Shown: positions 16,323 to 25,312 of the stretch, in pieces
Numbering within the stretch: the stretch's first letter is position 1
Layout: every line of letters begins with the position of its first letter
DNA from: Chitinophaga varians
GTDB taxonomy: Bacteria; Bacteroidota; Bacteroidia; Chitinophagales; Chitinophagaceae
Length of the DNA: 64,000 nucleotides
Assembly: GCF_012641275.1 (NCBI RefSeq)
Contig: NZ_JABAIA010000001.1
Coordinates: forward strand, 2,914,001 to 2,978,000
Direction of reading: 5' to 3'
The notes under the pieces: generated by a model
The model's database searches: none
What the model was told of the DNA's origin: nothing
The model's input: the letters and a program-made list of their open reading frames with translations, nothing else
Translations under genes and position numbers: made by a program

Positions 16323-17519
16323 ATGCGCCCGTTTTTTGAACTGCTGAAAAAAATTATACATACCGGCATTGGCAAAAGCCGTTTCCTGATGGCCTCCGTT
16401 GGCCTCGGTATCGCTATGCTGCTGATACTGGTGGCCATCCAGGTGCATTCCAACTTTAACCAGTTGCTGTACAGCACCAAAAACCAGAACGAAACAGCCG
16501 ACTTCCTGGTCATCAATAAAAAAATCACCAACGCCATTATGGGCCAAAGCGGGAAAAGCGCTTTCACCCCTGACGAAATCAACCAGATCAAAACACAGCC
16601 TTTCGTGCAGGCGTTCGGGTTAATTACCTCCAGCCGGTTTAAAGTAGTGGTGCAGGCGCCCGGTGACCTGCATTTTGCGACGGACATGTTCTTTGAATCT
16701 GTGCCTGACAGCTTCCTGGACGTGAAGAACGACGACTGGAAATGGAACGCCGGCGACCGTACCATTCCCATTATCCTGCCGAGCGACTTCCTGAACCTGT
16801 ACAATTTCGGGTTCTCCCTCAGCCAGGACCTGCCGCAGATTTCGCAGGAAACCGTCAAGGCGCTGCCCCTCCAGGTGGTCATCTCCAATAACATCACCTC
16901 AGAACAATACATCGGACATGTGGTGGGTTTCTCCGACAGGATCTCTTCTTTCCTGGTCCCGGCTTCCTTCATGTCCTGGGCCAACGAAAAATATGGTACT
17001 GCCCGCGAAGCTCCCATATCAAGGGTGATCATTAAAACACCTGACCCTTCCAGCCCGACACTGGTAAAATTCCTGGACGATAACGGATATACCACCAACC
17101 AGGATAAGCTTAAATTCAGTAAAACACGCCTGATCGTACAGACAATTGTGTCTGTGATCGGCTTCTTCGGGCTGATATTATTGCTGTTCGCCATGTTGGT
17201 GTTCAGTATGTTTATCCAGCTGATCATTGCGTCCTGTAAGCGGGAAATACAGCTGCTGGTCATGCTGGGCACGGCCCCCCGTCAGCTGAAACGTTACCTG
17301 TTAAAACAGTTTGTCCCGTTGTACGTTATCATCGGAGTGGTGTGTTTATTACTGCTGGCAGGGTTGCAATATGTGACGGCTTCGGTGCTGGCGAAACATG
17401 ACATGGTGGTCAGCGTTTGGCCCGGCCCCGGCGTTTTTGCCGGTACGGTGCTGGTACTCGGACTGGTATACTTCGTCAATCTGCTGACTGTTAACCGATA
17501 TGTCAATAAAGAATCCTAA
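16323..17519 (+). CDS. FtsX/MacB-like ABC transporter permease
   Basis: 398-residue membrane protein cotranscribed with the ATPase upstream. One transmembrane segment is at the N-terminus (FLMASVGLGIAMLLILVAI), then a long extracytoplasmic domain of about 230 residues, then three segments near the C-terminus (IVSVIGFFGLILLLFAMLVF, LYVIIGVVCLLLLAGL, VFAGTVLVLGLVYFVNLL). This is the four-helix topology of FtsX/MacB permeases. IQLLVMLGTAPRQLKRYL between helices is the likely coupling helix to the ATPase. Partner periplasmic proteins are not encoded nearby. The transported substrate is unknown. Confidence 0.85.
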   Translation: MRPFFELLKKIIHTGIGKSRFLMASVGLGIAMLLILVAIQVHSNFNQLLYSTKNQNETADFLVINKKITNAIMGQSGKSAFTPDEINQIKTQPFVQAFGLITSSRFKVVVQAPGDLHFATDMFFESVPDSFLDVKNDDWKWNAGDRTIPIILPSDFLNLYNFGFSLSQDLPQISQETVKALPLQVVISNNITSEQYIGHVVGFSDRISSFLVPASFMSWANEKYGTAREAPISRVIIKTPDPSSPTLVKFLDDNGYTTNQDKLKFSKTRLIVQTIVSVIGFFGLILLLFAMLVFSMFIQLIIASCKREIQLLVMLGTAPRQLKRYLLKQFVPLYVIIGVVCLLLLAGLQYVTASVLAKHDMVVSVWPGPGVFAGTVLVLGLVYFVNLLTVNRYVNKES

Positions 17520-17530
17520 AATCCATCAAC

Positions 17531-17854
17531 ATGAAAGCATTGGATAAAAAGCTTGTACACGTAGTGAATTTCACCCTGAAACCCGGATTGTCTGCGGAAG
17601 ACAGGCGCCGGTTTGAAGCAGGTGTGAGCAGTTTGCACACGATAGACGAGATTGCCATTTTTAATGTTGGCAAGCCGGCGCCGGTAGATGACGGGCCCAC
17701 GATCGACAGAAATTATGACTATTGCCTGCTGTGTATTTTTGAAGATATCGAGGCGCACGACCGCTACCAGGTACACCCGGTGCATCTCAATTTCATTGAG
17801 CAGTGCCGCCAATACTGGGAAAAGGTAGTGGCCTTCGATTCTGAAACCATTTGA
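17531..17854 (+). CDS. Dabb-family (stress-response A/B barrel) protein
   Basis: 107-residue protein starting LVHVVNFTLKPGLSAEDRRRFEAGVSSL, the typical first strand and helix of a dimeric alpha/beta-barrel (Dabb) domain. It continues with YDYCLLCIFEDIEAHDRYQVHPVHLNFI, the second half of the fold with its conserved His. Dabb proteins are small homodimers; some are stress-induced and some are cyclases, but most have no known activity. It follows the ABC permease gene by 11 bases and is probably in the same operon. The stop of the convergent transglutaminase gene follows directly at 17855. Confidence 0.85.
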   Translation: MKALDKKLVHVVNFTLKPGLSAEDRRRFEAGVSSLHTIDEIAIFNVGKPAPVDDGPTIDRNYDYCLLCIFEDIEAHDRYQVHPVHLNFIEQCRQYWEKVVAFDSETI

Positions 17855-20410
17855 TCAATCCCGCAGCAGTGCAGGATGTGGCATAATAAAAGTGGCTTTT
17901 GCACGCGGGGAGATCAACAGGTAAGGTACCCAGAGGGCCATACGTAATAGTGGCCAGATGATGGAGTTCTGGTCCCAGAGGCCGCCCGGCGTGCTTTCTC
18001 CGAAATAGTGAGCGTTAAGACGATTAAAAACAAACAAATACAGGGTACTGGCAAAATAATAGGTAGCCAGCGCAAAAGGAAAAGTATCCCTCCTGTTGAA
18101 GAACAGGACCGCCAGTAAAACCGAGTAACACAAGAGAAAAACCCTGATAATCACTTCTCCTATCAGATAAAGCTGTACCACCGAGATATTCCCCAGGTCG
18201 CGCCGTGCAGATACTGTCGCCCATATTTCATAGTTAAACACATCAGCCTTACACAGGAACATTAATTCATACATCGGAGAGAATACCAGTCCGATTGCCA
18301 GTAGCGAAAGCCAGCCGCCAATGGGCATCGGCTCCAGTGGATGCTGCACCGGCAATACAGAATGCCGGTAATACCGGGTGGCGAGGTGGGCAAATACCGC
18401 TGCTGCACAGAGGGCCAGCACTATCGCCAGCCAGTTGCCCCTGACAGCAGGCCCGTTGGCAGGCTGCATCAGCGCAGGCTTTAATGTCAGGTCCAGCGAA
18501 GTGGTTTTTTGTATTTCTTTTATCTCCCCGGCGTACTGTCGCATATACGCCGCGGGCACGTGGTCTCGGAAGGTTTTCAGGGAATAGGACAGGACAATCT
18601 GTCTGCCGCTGTGAGTGGCGGTGAAGTCAAACTGATAATAATCGTTTTTGACATGCAGCGGCGTTTCTTCCAGCGACCATTCTACTGGTGTATTAATAAT
18701 GATCTGATAGTCCTGATTGTAGGGATACCGGATAGCGAGCGGCACTTTCCTGTTCACATCGGTGACATAAGGCAGTATATCGGCCGGCGACTGTGCGATA
18801 ACAGAGAACTGTAGTTTATTGGTAGCGCTGTCTTTTTTCCAGAGATGACGGACCACATAGCTCTCATGGATGCGGAGAATGTTGCTGTCGGGGTTATCGC
18901 GAAGGACGAGAGAATCTTTCAGCGCCATTTCCCCATAGAGCTTCCGGTAGAAGGTGAGAAAGGTAGATTCTTTATCCTTCAGGCTGGCCGACGCCATAGT
19001 AGCCCGTTGTGCGTCTGCATCTTCGCGGTACCAGGCGGTGTTGGCGGTGAGGGTGCCATCCTCTCCTTCTTTTTCCGGCAGGGTGATGGTTTCCCGGATA
19101 ACGACCTGGCCGCTGTGGGCTTTTCGTATAGGCGTCAGCTGCGTAGTGGTGTCTGTGATGACCAGGGCCAGCTGGTATTCCGGCTCACAGAAGTCTGCCA
19201 GCCGGCCGCGCTGATAGGAAAGGGTCGGGTCCAGCCAGTATGTTTTTCCTCCCACCATGGCGCAGACGATCGCATGGTTAAACGCAGTGGGAGAAGGAAG
19301 CCGCTGGCTGACAACTTCTTTCAGGTCGGTATTCACATAAGCCATGTGGGCGCTGATGCCGTTGGCATTCAGCAGGGAGCAGAGCAGCAGCGATTTGTCT
19401 TTGCAGTCGCCGAAACGCTGTGCCAGTACTCTGTCAGGCGTATTGGGCCGGTGGGAGTATTCCCCCATTTCGATGCCCATGTAGCGGATATCGTCCTGCA
19501 CAAAACGAAGTGCGGCCTGAAGATAGGCTTCCGGGCTGTTGCCGGCCTGTTGTTTCAGGGAGGCAACTTTGTTTTTGATGGCGGTTCCCGGCGGGGAGAT
19601 CGTATTTATCCACTGTGCCCATTGTGCTATTTCCTGCCAGCTGTTGTATTCACTGACCTGTACCCGGGCGAAGGGATTGTACCAGGAAGGCAGGTTGCTG
19701 AAGTTGTCATCATCCTGTAGGTTGATGTGATGCCATTCGTAGACGGCAAGTCCGTTCCAGCTGCGTTGCTGAGGCAGCGCGGCCTGGCTGTATGCTTTAA
19801 AGTGCAGCTGCCTGTCGGGGCGTGCAATAATGTTACGGTAAAAGTTAACAACGGGATCTGAGGCTACCTGGTAGTATTCTTCATCTATTTTGTTGTCGAA
19901 GATGGGGTTGTTACCGGTAAGGGAATAGCTGTATTCTATCTGATCGCCTTTGCGTACATCTTCCAGGATGAGGTAGGCGGTATAGGTGCCGCTATAGATA
20001 AAGCGGGAGAGGTCTTCTTCCTGCTGCAGTACTTTAAAGGCTGCGCCGGCAAGGCGGTTGATTTCATGGCCGTCCCGTTTGATGACGATACGATGGAAAG
20101 TCAGTTTTTCATATTGAGGGTCATAGTCCACTGATATCTGGGAACCGTTTTGGATGCCTGCTTCAGAAACGATCTGGCGGACATAGTGATGATAGCCGCT
20201 CTGTAATTCTGCCTGGTATTGGGTTTCAGCCACGAGCAGGTAAAATCCGTCACTGATATGTTTGGCATTGGGCTTTTGTTGCAGATTGGGTTGCCAGGGC
20301 ACCAGCCAGGAGGGGACGGGACCGGTGCTGACCGGTTTTTGCCGGGCCTGTGTTACTGCCGGCAGGAGTGCCAGCAGTAACACAAGTATTTGGTTCAAGG
20401 TACGGGTCAT
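17855..20410 (-). CDS. DUF3857/transglutaminase protein with C-terminal DUF2569 membrane domain
   Basis: 851-residue exported protein. A signal peptide (LNQILVLLLALLPAVTQARQ) precedes a DUF3857 domain (residues about 60-250). A transglutaminase-like domain follows, with catalytic Cys in FGDCKDKSLLLCSLL, His in AFNHAIVCAM and Asp in TYWLDPTLS. After another beta-rich region the chain crosses the membrane (LAIVLALCAAAVFAHLATRY) and ends in a DUF2569-like multi-helix domain starting PIGGWLSLLAIGLVFSPMYEL. The catalytic Cys-His-Asp set is intact. Family members are common in Bacteroidota, but the substrate is unknown. It is last in a three-gene minus-strand run. Confidence 0.9.
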   Translation of the reverse strand: MTRTLNQILVLLLALLPAVTQARQKPVSTGPVPSWLVPWQPNLQQKPNAKHISDGFYLLVAETQYQAELQSGYHHYVRQIVSEAGIQNGSQISVDYDPQYEKLTFHRIVIKRDGHEINRLAGAAFKVLQQEEDLSRFIYSGTYTAYLILEDVRKGDQIEYSYSLTGNNPIFDNKIDEEYYQVASDPVVNFYRNIIARPDRQLHFKAYSQAALPQQRSWNGLAVYEWHHINLQDDDNFSNLPSWYNPFARVQVSEYNSWQEIAQWAQWINTISPPGTAIKNKVASLKQQAGNSPEAYLQAALRFVQDDIRYMGIEMGEYSHRPNTPDRVLAQRFGDCKDKSLLLCSLLNANGISAHMAYVNTDLKEVVSQRLPSPTAFNHAIVCAMVGGKTYWLDPTLSYQRGRLADFCEPEYQLALVITDTTTQLTPIRKAHSGQVVIRETITLPEKEGEDGTLTANTAWYREDADAQRATMASASLKDKESTFLTFYRKLYGEMALKDSLVLRDNPDSNILRIHESYVVRHLWKKDSATNKLQFSVIAQSPADILPYVTDVNRKVPLAIRYPYNQDYQIIINTPVEWSLEETPLHVKNDYYQFDFTATHSGRQIVLSYSLKTFRDHVPAAYMRQYAGEIKEIQKTTSLDLTLKPALMQPANGPAVRGNWLAIVLALCAAAVFAHLATRYYRHSVLPVQHPLEPMPIGGWLSLLAIGLVFSPMYELMFLCKADVFNYEIWATVSARRDLGNISVVQLYLIGEVIIRVFLLCYSVLLAVLFFNRRDTFPFALATYYFASTLYLFVFNRLNAHYFGESTPGGLWDQNSIIWPLLRMALWVPYLLISPRAKATFIMPHPALLRD

Positions 20411-20446
20411 AAGCAGGGGTTTAAACGTTCACAGCAACCTGTGTTG

Positions 20447-21541
20447 TTATTGCTGTTCCGCTGTAAGCAGGTATACAGCGAAGGAGGCCAGCCAGTGTTC
20501 GCCGGCATAGTCGCCGCTGGCTACCTGCGGAAAAGAAGTCAGCAGGTGTTTATTGGCGAGGGCCTGAATGGCCTGCTGATTTTTGCCACCATGACGGGCA
20601 ATGGCTTCCAGGCACCAGGTGCGGCTGAGATTGAGGCCGTCGAGGTGAACGAGTTTACCATCGGTACGGTCTTTTACCTGTCCGGGCTGCAGGATGGTGA
20701 TGGGGTTCTGGAACAGGCCGGGCAGAAAAGCGTATAGCCATGTCCGGTATTCCTTTTCCGGCATGATGCGGCGCATCAGGTCAGCTTCTTCGAGGCTGGG
20801 CGAGAGGAAATCGTATCCGCCGGGTTCCCATTCCACAGGCGCATTTTTATCTTTGGCATAAAAGCGCATGGCAGCGTCGTGAATGGCGGTTTGCAGGGCT
20901 TTATCGCCGGTGGTCTGGGCATAGTCCCAGGCCAGGCAAAGGCCGAAAGCCAGGTTGGTATGTTCGCCCACACGGATGGGGTACATCAGTTTACCGAGGA
21001 AGTCAACATATGCAGCAGCAAAGTGGCTGGCCAGCGGTTGAACATTCCGGCTAAGTTCTTTGCCCATCGGGTCGTTCCAGGTAAGGAGCTCCCGTTGCAG
21101 TTGCAGCAGCCAGCTCCAGCCATAGATGCGTTCAAAGCTCTTGTTCTCTTTTCCTTTAAACAGTTGCAGTTCTGTCCGGATGTTTTCTGCCGAGAGGTGT
21201 TGTGCCAGCCTGGTGCGTATCACGGCTGACTTTTCCATATCAGGGAACATTTTCAGCAGGCGTACCAGCATCCAGTGGCCATGTACGCTGCTGTGCCAGT
21301 CGAAGCAGCCGTAGAATGCCGGATGATAGGTCGACGGAGCGCCGAGCAGGGTACTGTCAGGGAACACCACGCCTGTTTTATAAGGAAAAGGCAGGTCCAG
21401 GCATTTCAGCGGCAGTGCTGCCAGCTGATTGGCCGTTTTAACCGTCATCTTAGGCAGTTGTTCTGGTGTCATGGGCTGTTTTTGAGCAGTAACGGTTGCT
21501 GTGGAAAAGCAGATAATGGCAAGCAGGGTGATATGTCTCAC
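20447..21541 (-). CDS. DUF2891-family exported protein
   Basis: 364-residue protein with a signal peptide (ITLLAIICFSTATVTAQ). The body matches what I know of DUF2891: an all-helical, probably (alpha/alpha) toroid protein. Typical parts are FYGCFDWHSSVHGHWMLVRLL, YGWSWLLQLQRELL, EHTNLAFGLCLAWDYA and the YDFLSPSLEEADLMRR motif. The His-rich WHSSVHGHW segment could be part of an active site. No activity is known to me. The gene sits between the geranylgeranyl-reductase-like gene (13 bases upstream) and the transglutaminase gene (36 bases downstream), probably in one transcript. Confidence 0.85.
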   Translation of the reverse strand: MRHITLLAIICFSTATVTAQKQPMTPEQLPKMTVKTANQLAALPLKCLDLPFPYKTGVVFPDSTLLGAPSTYHPAFYGCFDWHSSVHGHWMLVRLLKMFPDMEKSAVIRTRLAQHLSAENIRTELQLFKGKENKSFERIYGWSWLLQLQRELLTWNDPMGKELSRNVQPLASHFAAAYVDFLGKLMYPIRVGEHTNLAFGLCLAWDYAQTTGDKALQTAIHDAAMRFYAKDKNAPVEWEPGGYDFLSPSLEEADLMRRIMPEKEYRTWLYAFLPGLFQNPITILQPGQVKDRTDGKLVHLDGLNLSRTWCLEAIARHGGKNQQAIQALANKHLLTSFPQVASGDYAGEHWLASFAVYLLTAEQQ

Positions 21542-21554
21542 AGAAATTATCGGA

Positions 21555-22790
21555 TTATCGGTTAAATAATAGCTTCACGTAAAACAGCGGGTTGCCCAGC
21601 CTTTTGCGGAGGTCTACCTCATGGAACATGCAGGTCATCAGTTCTTTCAGCTGTTTGTTGCGGGAACCCATTTTCATCAGCAGGTTAAACAGCCACGGGT
21701 ATTTGATCAGCTTTTGCAGTTTGGTGCTGACTTCCATCTCGGGGCCGAGGATACGATAGATCTCCTGGTCATAGCTGTTCAGGAAACTGTCGGAATAGTC
21801 GTTGGCCGCAATGGCTGCTGCTGCCTGCCTGGCGGCTATCTGTCCGGAATACAGTGCATTACCGATACCTTCGCCCGTGAATGGGTCGATGAGGAAGCCG
21901 GCATCGCCGATCAGCATGTAACGATCACCATGCAGCTTTCTTTTTTTGCTGCCAAGCGGAAGGCCATAACCATCGATCGAACCTTCCAGCGTAGCGTTTT
22001 TAAAACGTTCTTTCATGATCGGATCGGTAGCAAGGGTATCCAGCATCAGCTTTTTCAGGTTCACTTTTTTGTTGCGGACGGTGCTGCTAAGCATGCCCAC
22101 GCCCACATTGGCTTCGCCATTAGGGAGCGGGAATATCCAGAAGTAACCGGGCAGCATGTTTTTCAGGAAGTGCAGTTCTATGAAGGCATCCTGGTGCATG
22201 TTGGTCACTCCTTTATAATAGGCGCGTAAGCCGGCGATATAATGGTCAGGTTCCATTTTGATGCCCGCTACTTCCTTGGTGAAAGCGGAATGGGCGCCGT
22301 TGGCCACCAGTATCAGATCGGCTTTGACCTGGAATTTTCCTTCTTTGTCGGACAGATAATAACCATCTGGCCGCAGTTCATATTTATCGATGCTAACGCC
22401 TTCGAACAAACGAATTTCCGGGCGGCGTTTCAGTTCTTCTACCAGGAAGTTATCAAAGTCAATACGTTTGCAGACGAAGCCTCGCGGGTCGCTTTTATCA
22501 TTCTGATAATCAGCTCTGTAGGGAATGTCCATCCCGATGCGGTTAGGAGCTACGAAGGTGACGCCCCAGCTGTCCATTTTAAAAACAGCCTGTTGCAGCC
22601 GCTCGCCGATACCTTTGTCGATTCTCTCCAGGATAGTTAACACTTTGCCGCTGAGGCCATCACCGCATACTTTGTCCCGGGGGAAAACGGCTTTGTCAAC
22701 AACGATACATTCGATGCCCAGCTGTGCCAGTTGAAGGGCTGCACAAGCCCCACCCGGCCCGGCACCTATAATACAAACTTTAGTTTCCAT
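21555..22790 (-). CDS. geranylgeranyl-reductase-family FAD-dependent oxidoreductase
   Basis: 411-residue flavoprotein. The FAD-binding loop VCIIGAGPGGACAALQLAQ is near residues 5-23, followed by DKAVFPRDKVCGDGLSG, a signature of the geranylgeranyl reductase family. The second FAD motif is LIGDAGFLIDPFTGEGIGNA. The C-terminus (LMTCMFHEVDLRKRL) is probably membrane-facing. The family reduces isoprenoid chains, for example in archaeal lipids, chlorophyll or quinones; in Bacteroidota the substrate is often menaquinone-like or unknown. It is first in the minus-strand run with DUF2891 and DUF3857 genes and is divergent from ybaB. Confidence 0.88.
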   Translation of the reverse strand: METKVCIIGAGPGGACAALQLAQLGIECIVVDKAVFPRDKVCGDGLSGKVLTILERIDKGIGERLQQAVFKMDSWGVTFVAPNRIGMDIPYRADYQNDKSDPRGFVCKRIDFDNFLVEELKRRPEIRLFEGVSIDKYELRPDGYYLSDKEGKFQVKADLILVANGAHSAFTKEVAGIKMEPDHYIAGLRAYYKGVTNMHQDAFIELHFLKNMLPGYFWIFPLPNGEANVGVGMLSSTVRNKKVNLKKLMLDTLATDPIMKERFKNATLEGSIDGYGLPLGSKKRKLHGDRYMLIGDAGFLIDPFTGEGIGNALYSGQIAARQAAAAIAANDYSDSFLNSYDQEIYRILGPEMEVSTKLQKLIKYPWLFNLLMKMGSRNKQLKELMTCMFHEVDLRKRLGNPLFYVKLLFNR

Positions 22791-22924
22791 TTTTTTAAGC
22801 TGATAACTTATACGTGGTGGTAAGATACATAATTGTTGGCTCCTGCTGTCGTATATTTAAAATATTGAATATTAAAACGCTGTGGTAAAAACTTATCTTT
22901 ACGGCCCTAAAAAAATACACAAAT

Positions 22925-23224
22925 ATGTTTGGTGATTTATTCGGCAAGGTGACGCAGATCCAACAGAAAATGAAGGAGGCAAAAGAGCGTCTGGCAAAAG
23001 TTACACTGGAAGGTGAAGCAGGCGATGGTGCGATCAAGGTGGCGGTAGATGGTAACCGTCAGGTAAAAAGTATTGAAATAGCGGAGCGTCTGATGGCGCC
23101 TGAGCATAAAGAGGAAATGGAAGATCTGTTGCTCACTGCGCTGAACCGTGCATTGAAAGATGCCGAAAATACCTGGGAAGCTGAAATGAAGAGCGCTGCC
23201 GGCGTGCTGGGCAATTTGCTCTAG
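22925..23224 (+). CDS. YbaB/EbfC-family nucleoid-associated protein
   Basis: 99-residue DNA-binding protein. It starts MFGDLFGKVTQIQQKMKEAKERLAKVTLEGEAGDG and has the KSIEIAERL strand and the EDLLLTALNRALKDAE helix, all typical of the YbaB fold, which dimerises as a tweezer and coats DNA. In many bacteria ybaB lies next to dnaX and recR; here it does not. It is divergent from the geranylgeranyl-reductase-like gene, with 134 bases between the starts. A long imperfect palindrome begins 36 bases after its stop. Confidence 0.93.
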   Translation: MFGDLFGKVTQIQQKMKEAKERLAKVTLEGEAGDGAIKVAVDGNRQVKSIEIAERLMAPEHKEEMEDLLLTALNRALKDAENTWEAEMKSAAGVLGNLL

Positions 23225-23259
23225 TTTCATACAAAGCGCAAAGATTTTTGAATATTATT

Positions 23260-23334
23260 AAGAACGCAAAGGAGCGAAGACCACCTTCTATTTAATATAT
23301 CAGGAAGATGTGATCTCCGCTCCTTTGTGTTCTT
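23260..23334. repeat. long imperfect palindrome downstream of ybaB
   Basis: Arms of 25 bases at 23260-23284 and 23310-23334 match in inverted orientation at 22 positions, with a 25-base loop that can pair further (CTTC with GAAG). It is larger than any terminator here and has no terminal T-run, so it may be a dispersed palindromic repeat. Confidence 0.6.
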
Positions 23335-23460
23335 ATTACATCAAAGTCGGGGCTTTTAAAACCTTTACGCGGAAATTTTCCGGATTGCGTAAATCTTTTT
23401 CCCTTTTCGCGGGTATATTCCGCGTGAAGGACCGTTCTTTTGTGGTTGGATCAATCTGAT

Positions 23461-24708
23461 ATGAAAGTCTTTTTTCGCCGTATTCACTTATACCTGGGGC
23501 TGGCGGCAGGCCTGGTTATTACCATCAGTTGCCTGACCGGTGCTTTACTGGTATTTGAAAAGGAGCTGACGGAGGCGTTTAATCACAGCCGTTATTACGT
23601 ACAGCCGGAGAAAGAAAGGTTACCGCTGGACCAGATCGCTGAAATGGTGAAGCAGCAGGTGCCTGGCGCGGGTATCTCCCGTATACAGGTATATGCGGAC
23701 CCTGCCCGTTCACTGGCCGTGCAGCTGGACGAGGGTAAAAAAGGCGATAAAAAAGCAGCAGGCAAAGATGCGCGCGCGGAAGGTAAAAAAGACGCCGGCA
23801 AAGAAATGAAGCCGGCGGGTAAGGAAGGTAAAGGGGGAAAAGAACCCAAAAAAGGAAAAGGCCGTACCGCTTTTGTCAACCCCTACACCGGTAAGGTGAT
23901 AGAACTTTACAGCTACCAGCAAACATTCTACTATCAGGTATTTTCCCTGCACCGCTGGCTGCTGGCCGGAGATACCGGCAAACTGATCACCGGCATCAGC
24001 ACCCTGATATTTCTTTTTATCCTCATCACCGGCATTATATTATGGTGGCCCAAAACCCGTAAGATCCTGCAACAGCGCCTTAAAGTAAAATGGGACGGCG
24101 GCTGGAAACGGTTGAACCATGATATGCACATTGTGCTGGGCTTTTATGTCAGCATTTTCCTTTTTGTATCGGTGTTTACCGGCCTTACCTGGTCGTTCGA
24201 ATGGTTCAATAAAGGACTGTTTGCCGCCCTGGGCACTTCTCCCAAACCAATGGAGGCGCCGGCATCGGTGCCTGCACAGGAAACGGTTAACAATGTTTCC
24301 TACGAGGCTGCTTTGGCACAGGTAAAACAGCAGGTGCCTGATGCGCAATATTATGCAGTGGCCATGCCGAAAGACAAGGAGGCTTCCATACAGGTGACCC
24401 TGCTACCTGCCGGGGCACTCAATGAAGCCGCTACCACCAGTTATTACCTGGACCAGTTCAGTGGCCAGGTGCTGAAATCCCAAACCTTCAGCGAAAGGAA
24501 CCTTGGCCAGAAAGTACGTGGCCTTATCAAACCGTTACATACCGGTTCTGTTTTTGGGCTGCCCTCTAAAATTTTTGCACTGCTGCTGGCTTTGCTGGGC
24601 GCTACTTTCCCCACTACCGGCACTATCCTGTGGATCAACAGGACCATGAAGAAAAAGAAAGCGGCTAAAAACAAACGCAGCGTCAGCCCGCCACTCGCGG
24701 CTGCCTGA
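23461..24708 (+). CDS. PepSY-associated membrane protein with a Lys/Gly-rich insertion
   Basis: 415-residue inner-membrane protein. I chose the ATG at 23461 over an in-frame TTG at 23440. Four transmembrane segments follow the PepSY_TM pattern: residues about 11-32, a pair in the middle (LITGISTLIFLFILITGIIL, MHIVLGFYVSIFLFVSVFTG) and one near the end (IFALLLALLGATFPTTGTIL). HRWLL, LNHDMHIVLG and KPLHTGSVFG are typical. PepSY proteins often accompany siderophore receptors and may reduce iron at the membrane. Residues 91-134 are an insertion almost entirely of Lys, Gly, Glu and Ala, in the periplasmic loop. No TonB receptor gene is adjacent. Confidence 0.88.
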   Translation: MKVFFRRIHLYLGLAAGLVITISCLTGALLVFEKELTEAFNHSRYYVQPEKERLPLDQIAEMVKQQVPGAGISRIQVYADPARSLAVQLDEGKKGDKKAAGKDARAEGKKDAGKEMKPAGKEGKGGKEPKKGKGRTAFVNPYTGKVIELYSYQQTFYYQVFSLHRWLLAGDTGKLITGISTLIFLFILITGIILWWPKTRKILQQRLKVKWDGGWKRLNHDMHIVLGFYVSIFLFVSVFTGLTWSFEWFNKGLFAALGTSPKPMEAPASVPAQETVNNVSYEAALAQVKQQVPDAQYYAVAMPKDKEASIQVTLLPAGALNEAATTSYYLDQFSGQVLKSQTFSERNLGQKVRGLIKPLHTGSVFGLPSKIFALLLALLGATFPTTGTILWINRTMKKKKAAKNKRSVSPPLAAA

Positions 24709-24734
24709 TTTTACCGGAAAAGATAATAAAACAT

Positions 24735-24768
24735 AAGCCTGGTGCCACTTACAGCACCAGGCTTTTTT
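24735..24768 (+). terminator. intrinsic terminator after the PepSY gene
   Basis: Perfect 11-base-pair stem (AAGCCTGGTGC at 24735-24745, GCACCAGGCTT at 24754-24764) continuing into a T-run. Confidence 0.92.
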
Positions 24769-24946
24769 GTTTATGGTCGTTGCTGCCCTTGCATTTTTTG
24801 AAAAACACCATGCAGAAACGGAAGGCTTTTGCCGCCTGGCATCCTCATCATAATTGTTAAAACTCCTTGCCCTGCTGCACTTTAACGTTTTAATGCGGTT
24901 TGTGGAACACCGTTTGGCACACCCTATACAGTAACAACGATCAGCC

Positions 24947-25312
24947 ATGATAAACCAATACGAAGTGCCGGCCTATATAGAAGATCATATACCGGCACTT
25001 AAAAAAGCCCTTCATCAGTTTCCGGCGATATTTCACATATACGACACCGTAGGATGTTTCAGTGAATACACCGACAAACAGCTACGGGAGCAGAATTTCG
25101 CGATAGCGGGAAAATGCCTTCAGCTGGCCGGCAAACTATATGAACGCGGTAACGAAGTGGTAAAAGGGGCTATCACCCGGGTATTTGTACCGGTACTCAG
25201 TAAAGTGCCGCTGGGCGATGCCGCCAACCGGATCAGGATATATGGCCTGATACCGGATACGATTTATGGTCTTTACATACAGCAACAACTCATTTACAAT
25301 GGAAACAGATGA
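24947..25312 (+). CDS. small conserved-looking protein of unknown function
   Basis: 121-residue protein without signal or membrane segment. It reads as mostly helical: HIPALKKALHQFPAIFHIYDTVGCFSEYTDKQLREQNF, then AIAGKCLQLAGKLYERGNEVVKGAITRVFVPVLSKVP. The shape resembles a four-helix bundle. I do not recognise a named domain with confidence. Its last 14 bases overlap the start of the downstream GNAT gene, so the two are translationally coupled and may act together. It starts 178 bases after the terminator of the PepSY gene. Confidence 0.7.
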   Translation: MINQYEVPAYIEDHIPALKKALHQFPAIFHIYDTVGCFSEYTDKQLREQNFAIAGKCLQLAGKLYERGNEVVKGAITRVFVPVLSKVPLGDAANRIRIYGLIPDTIYGLYIQQQLIYNGNR

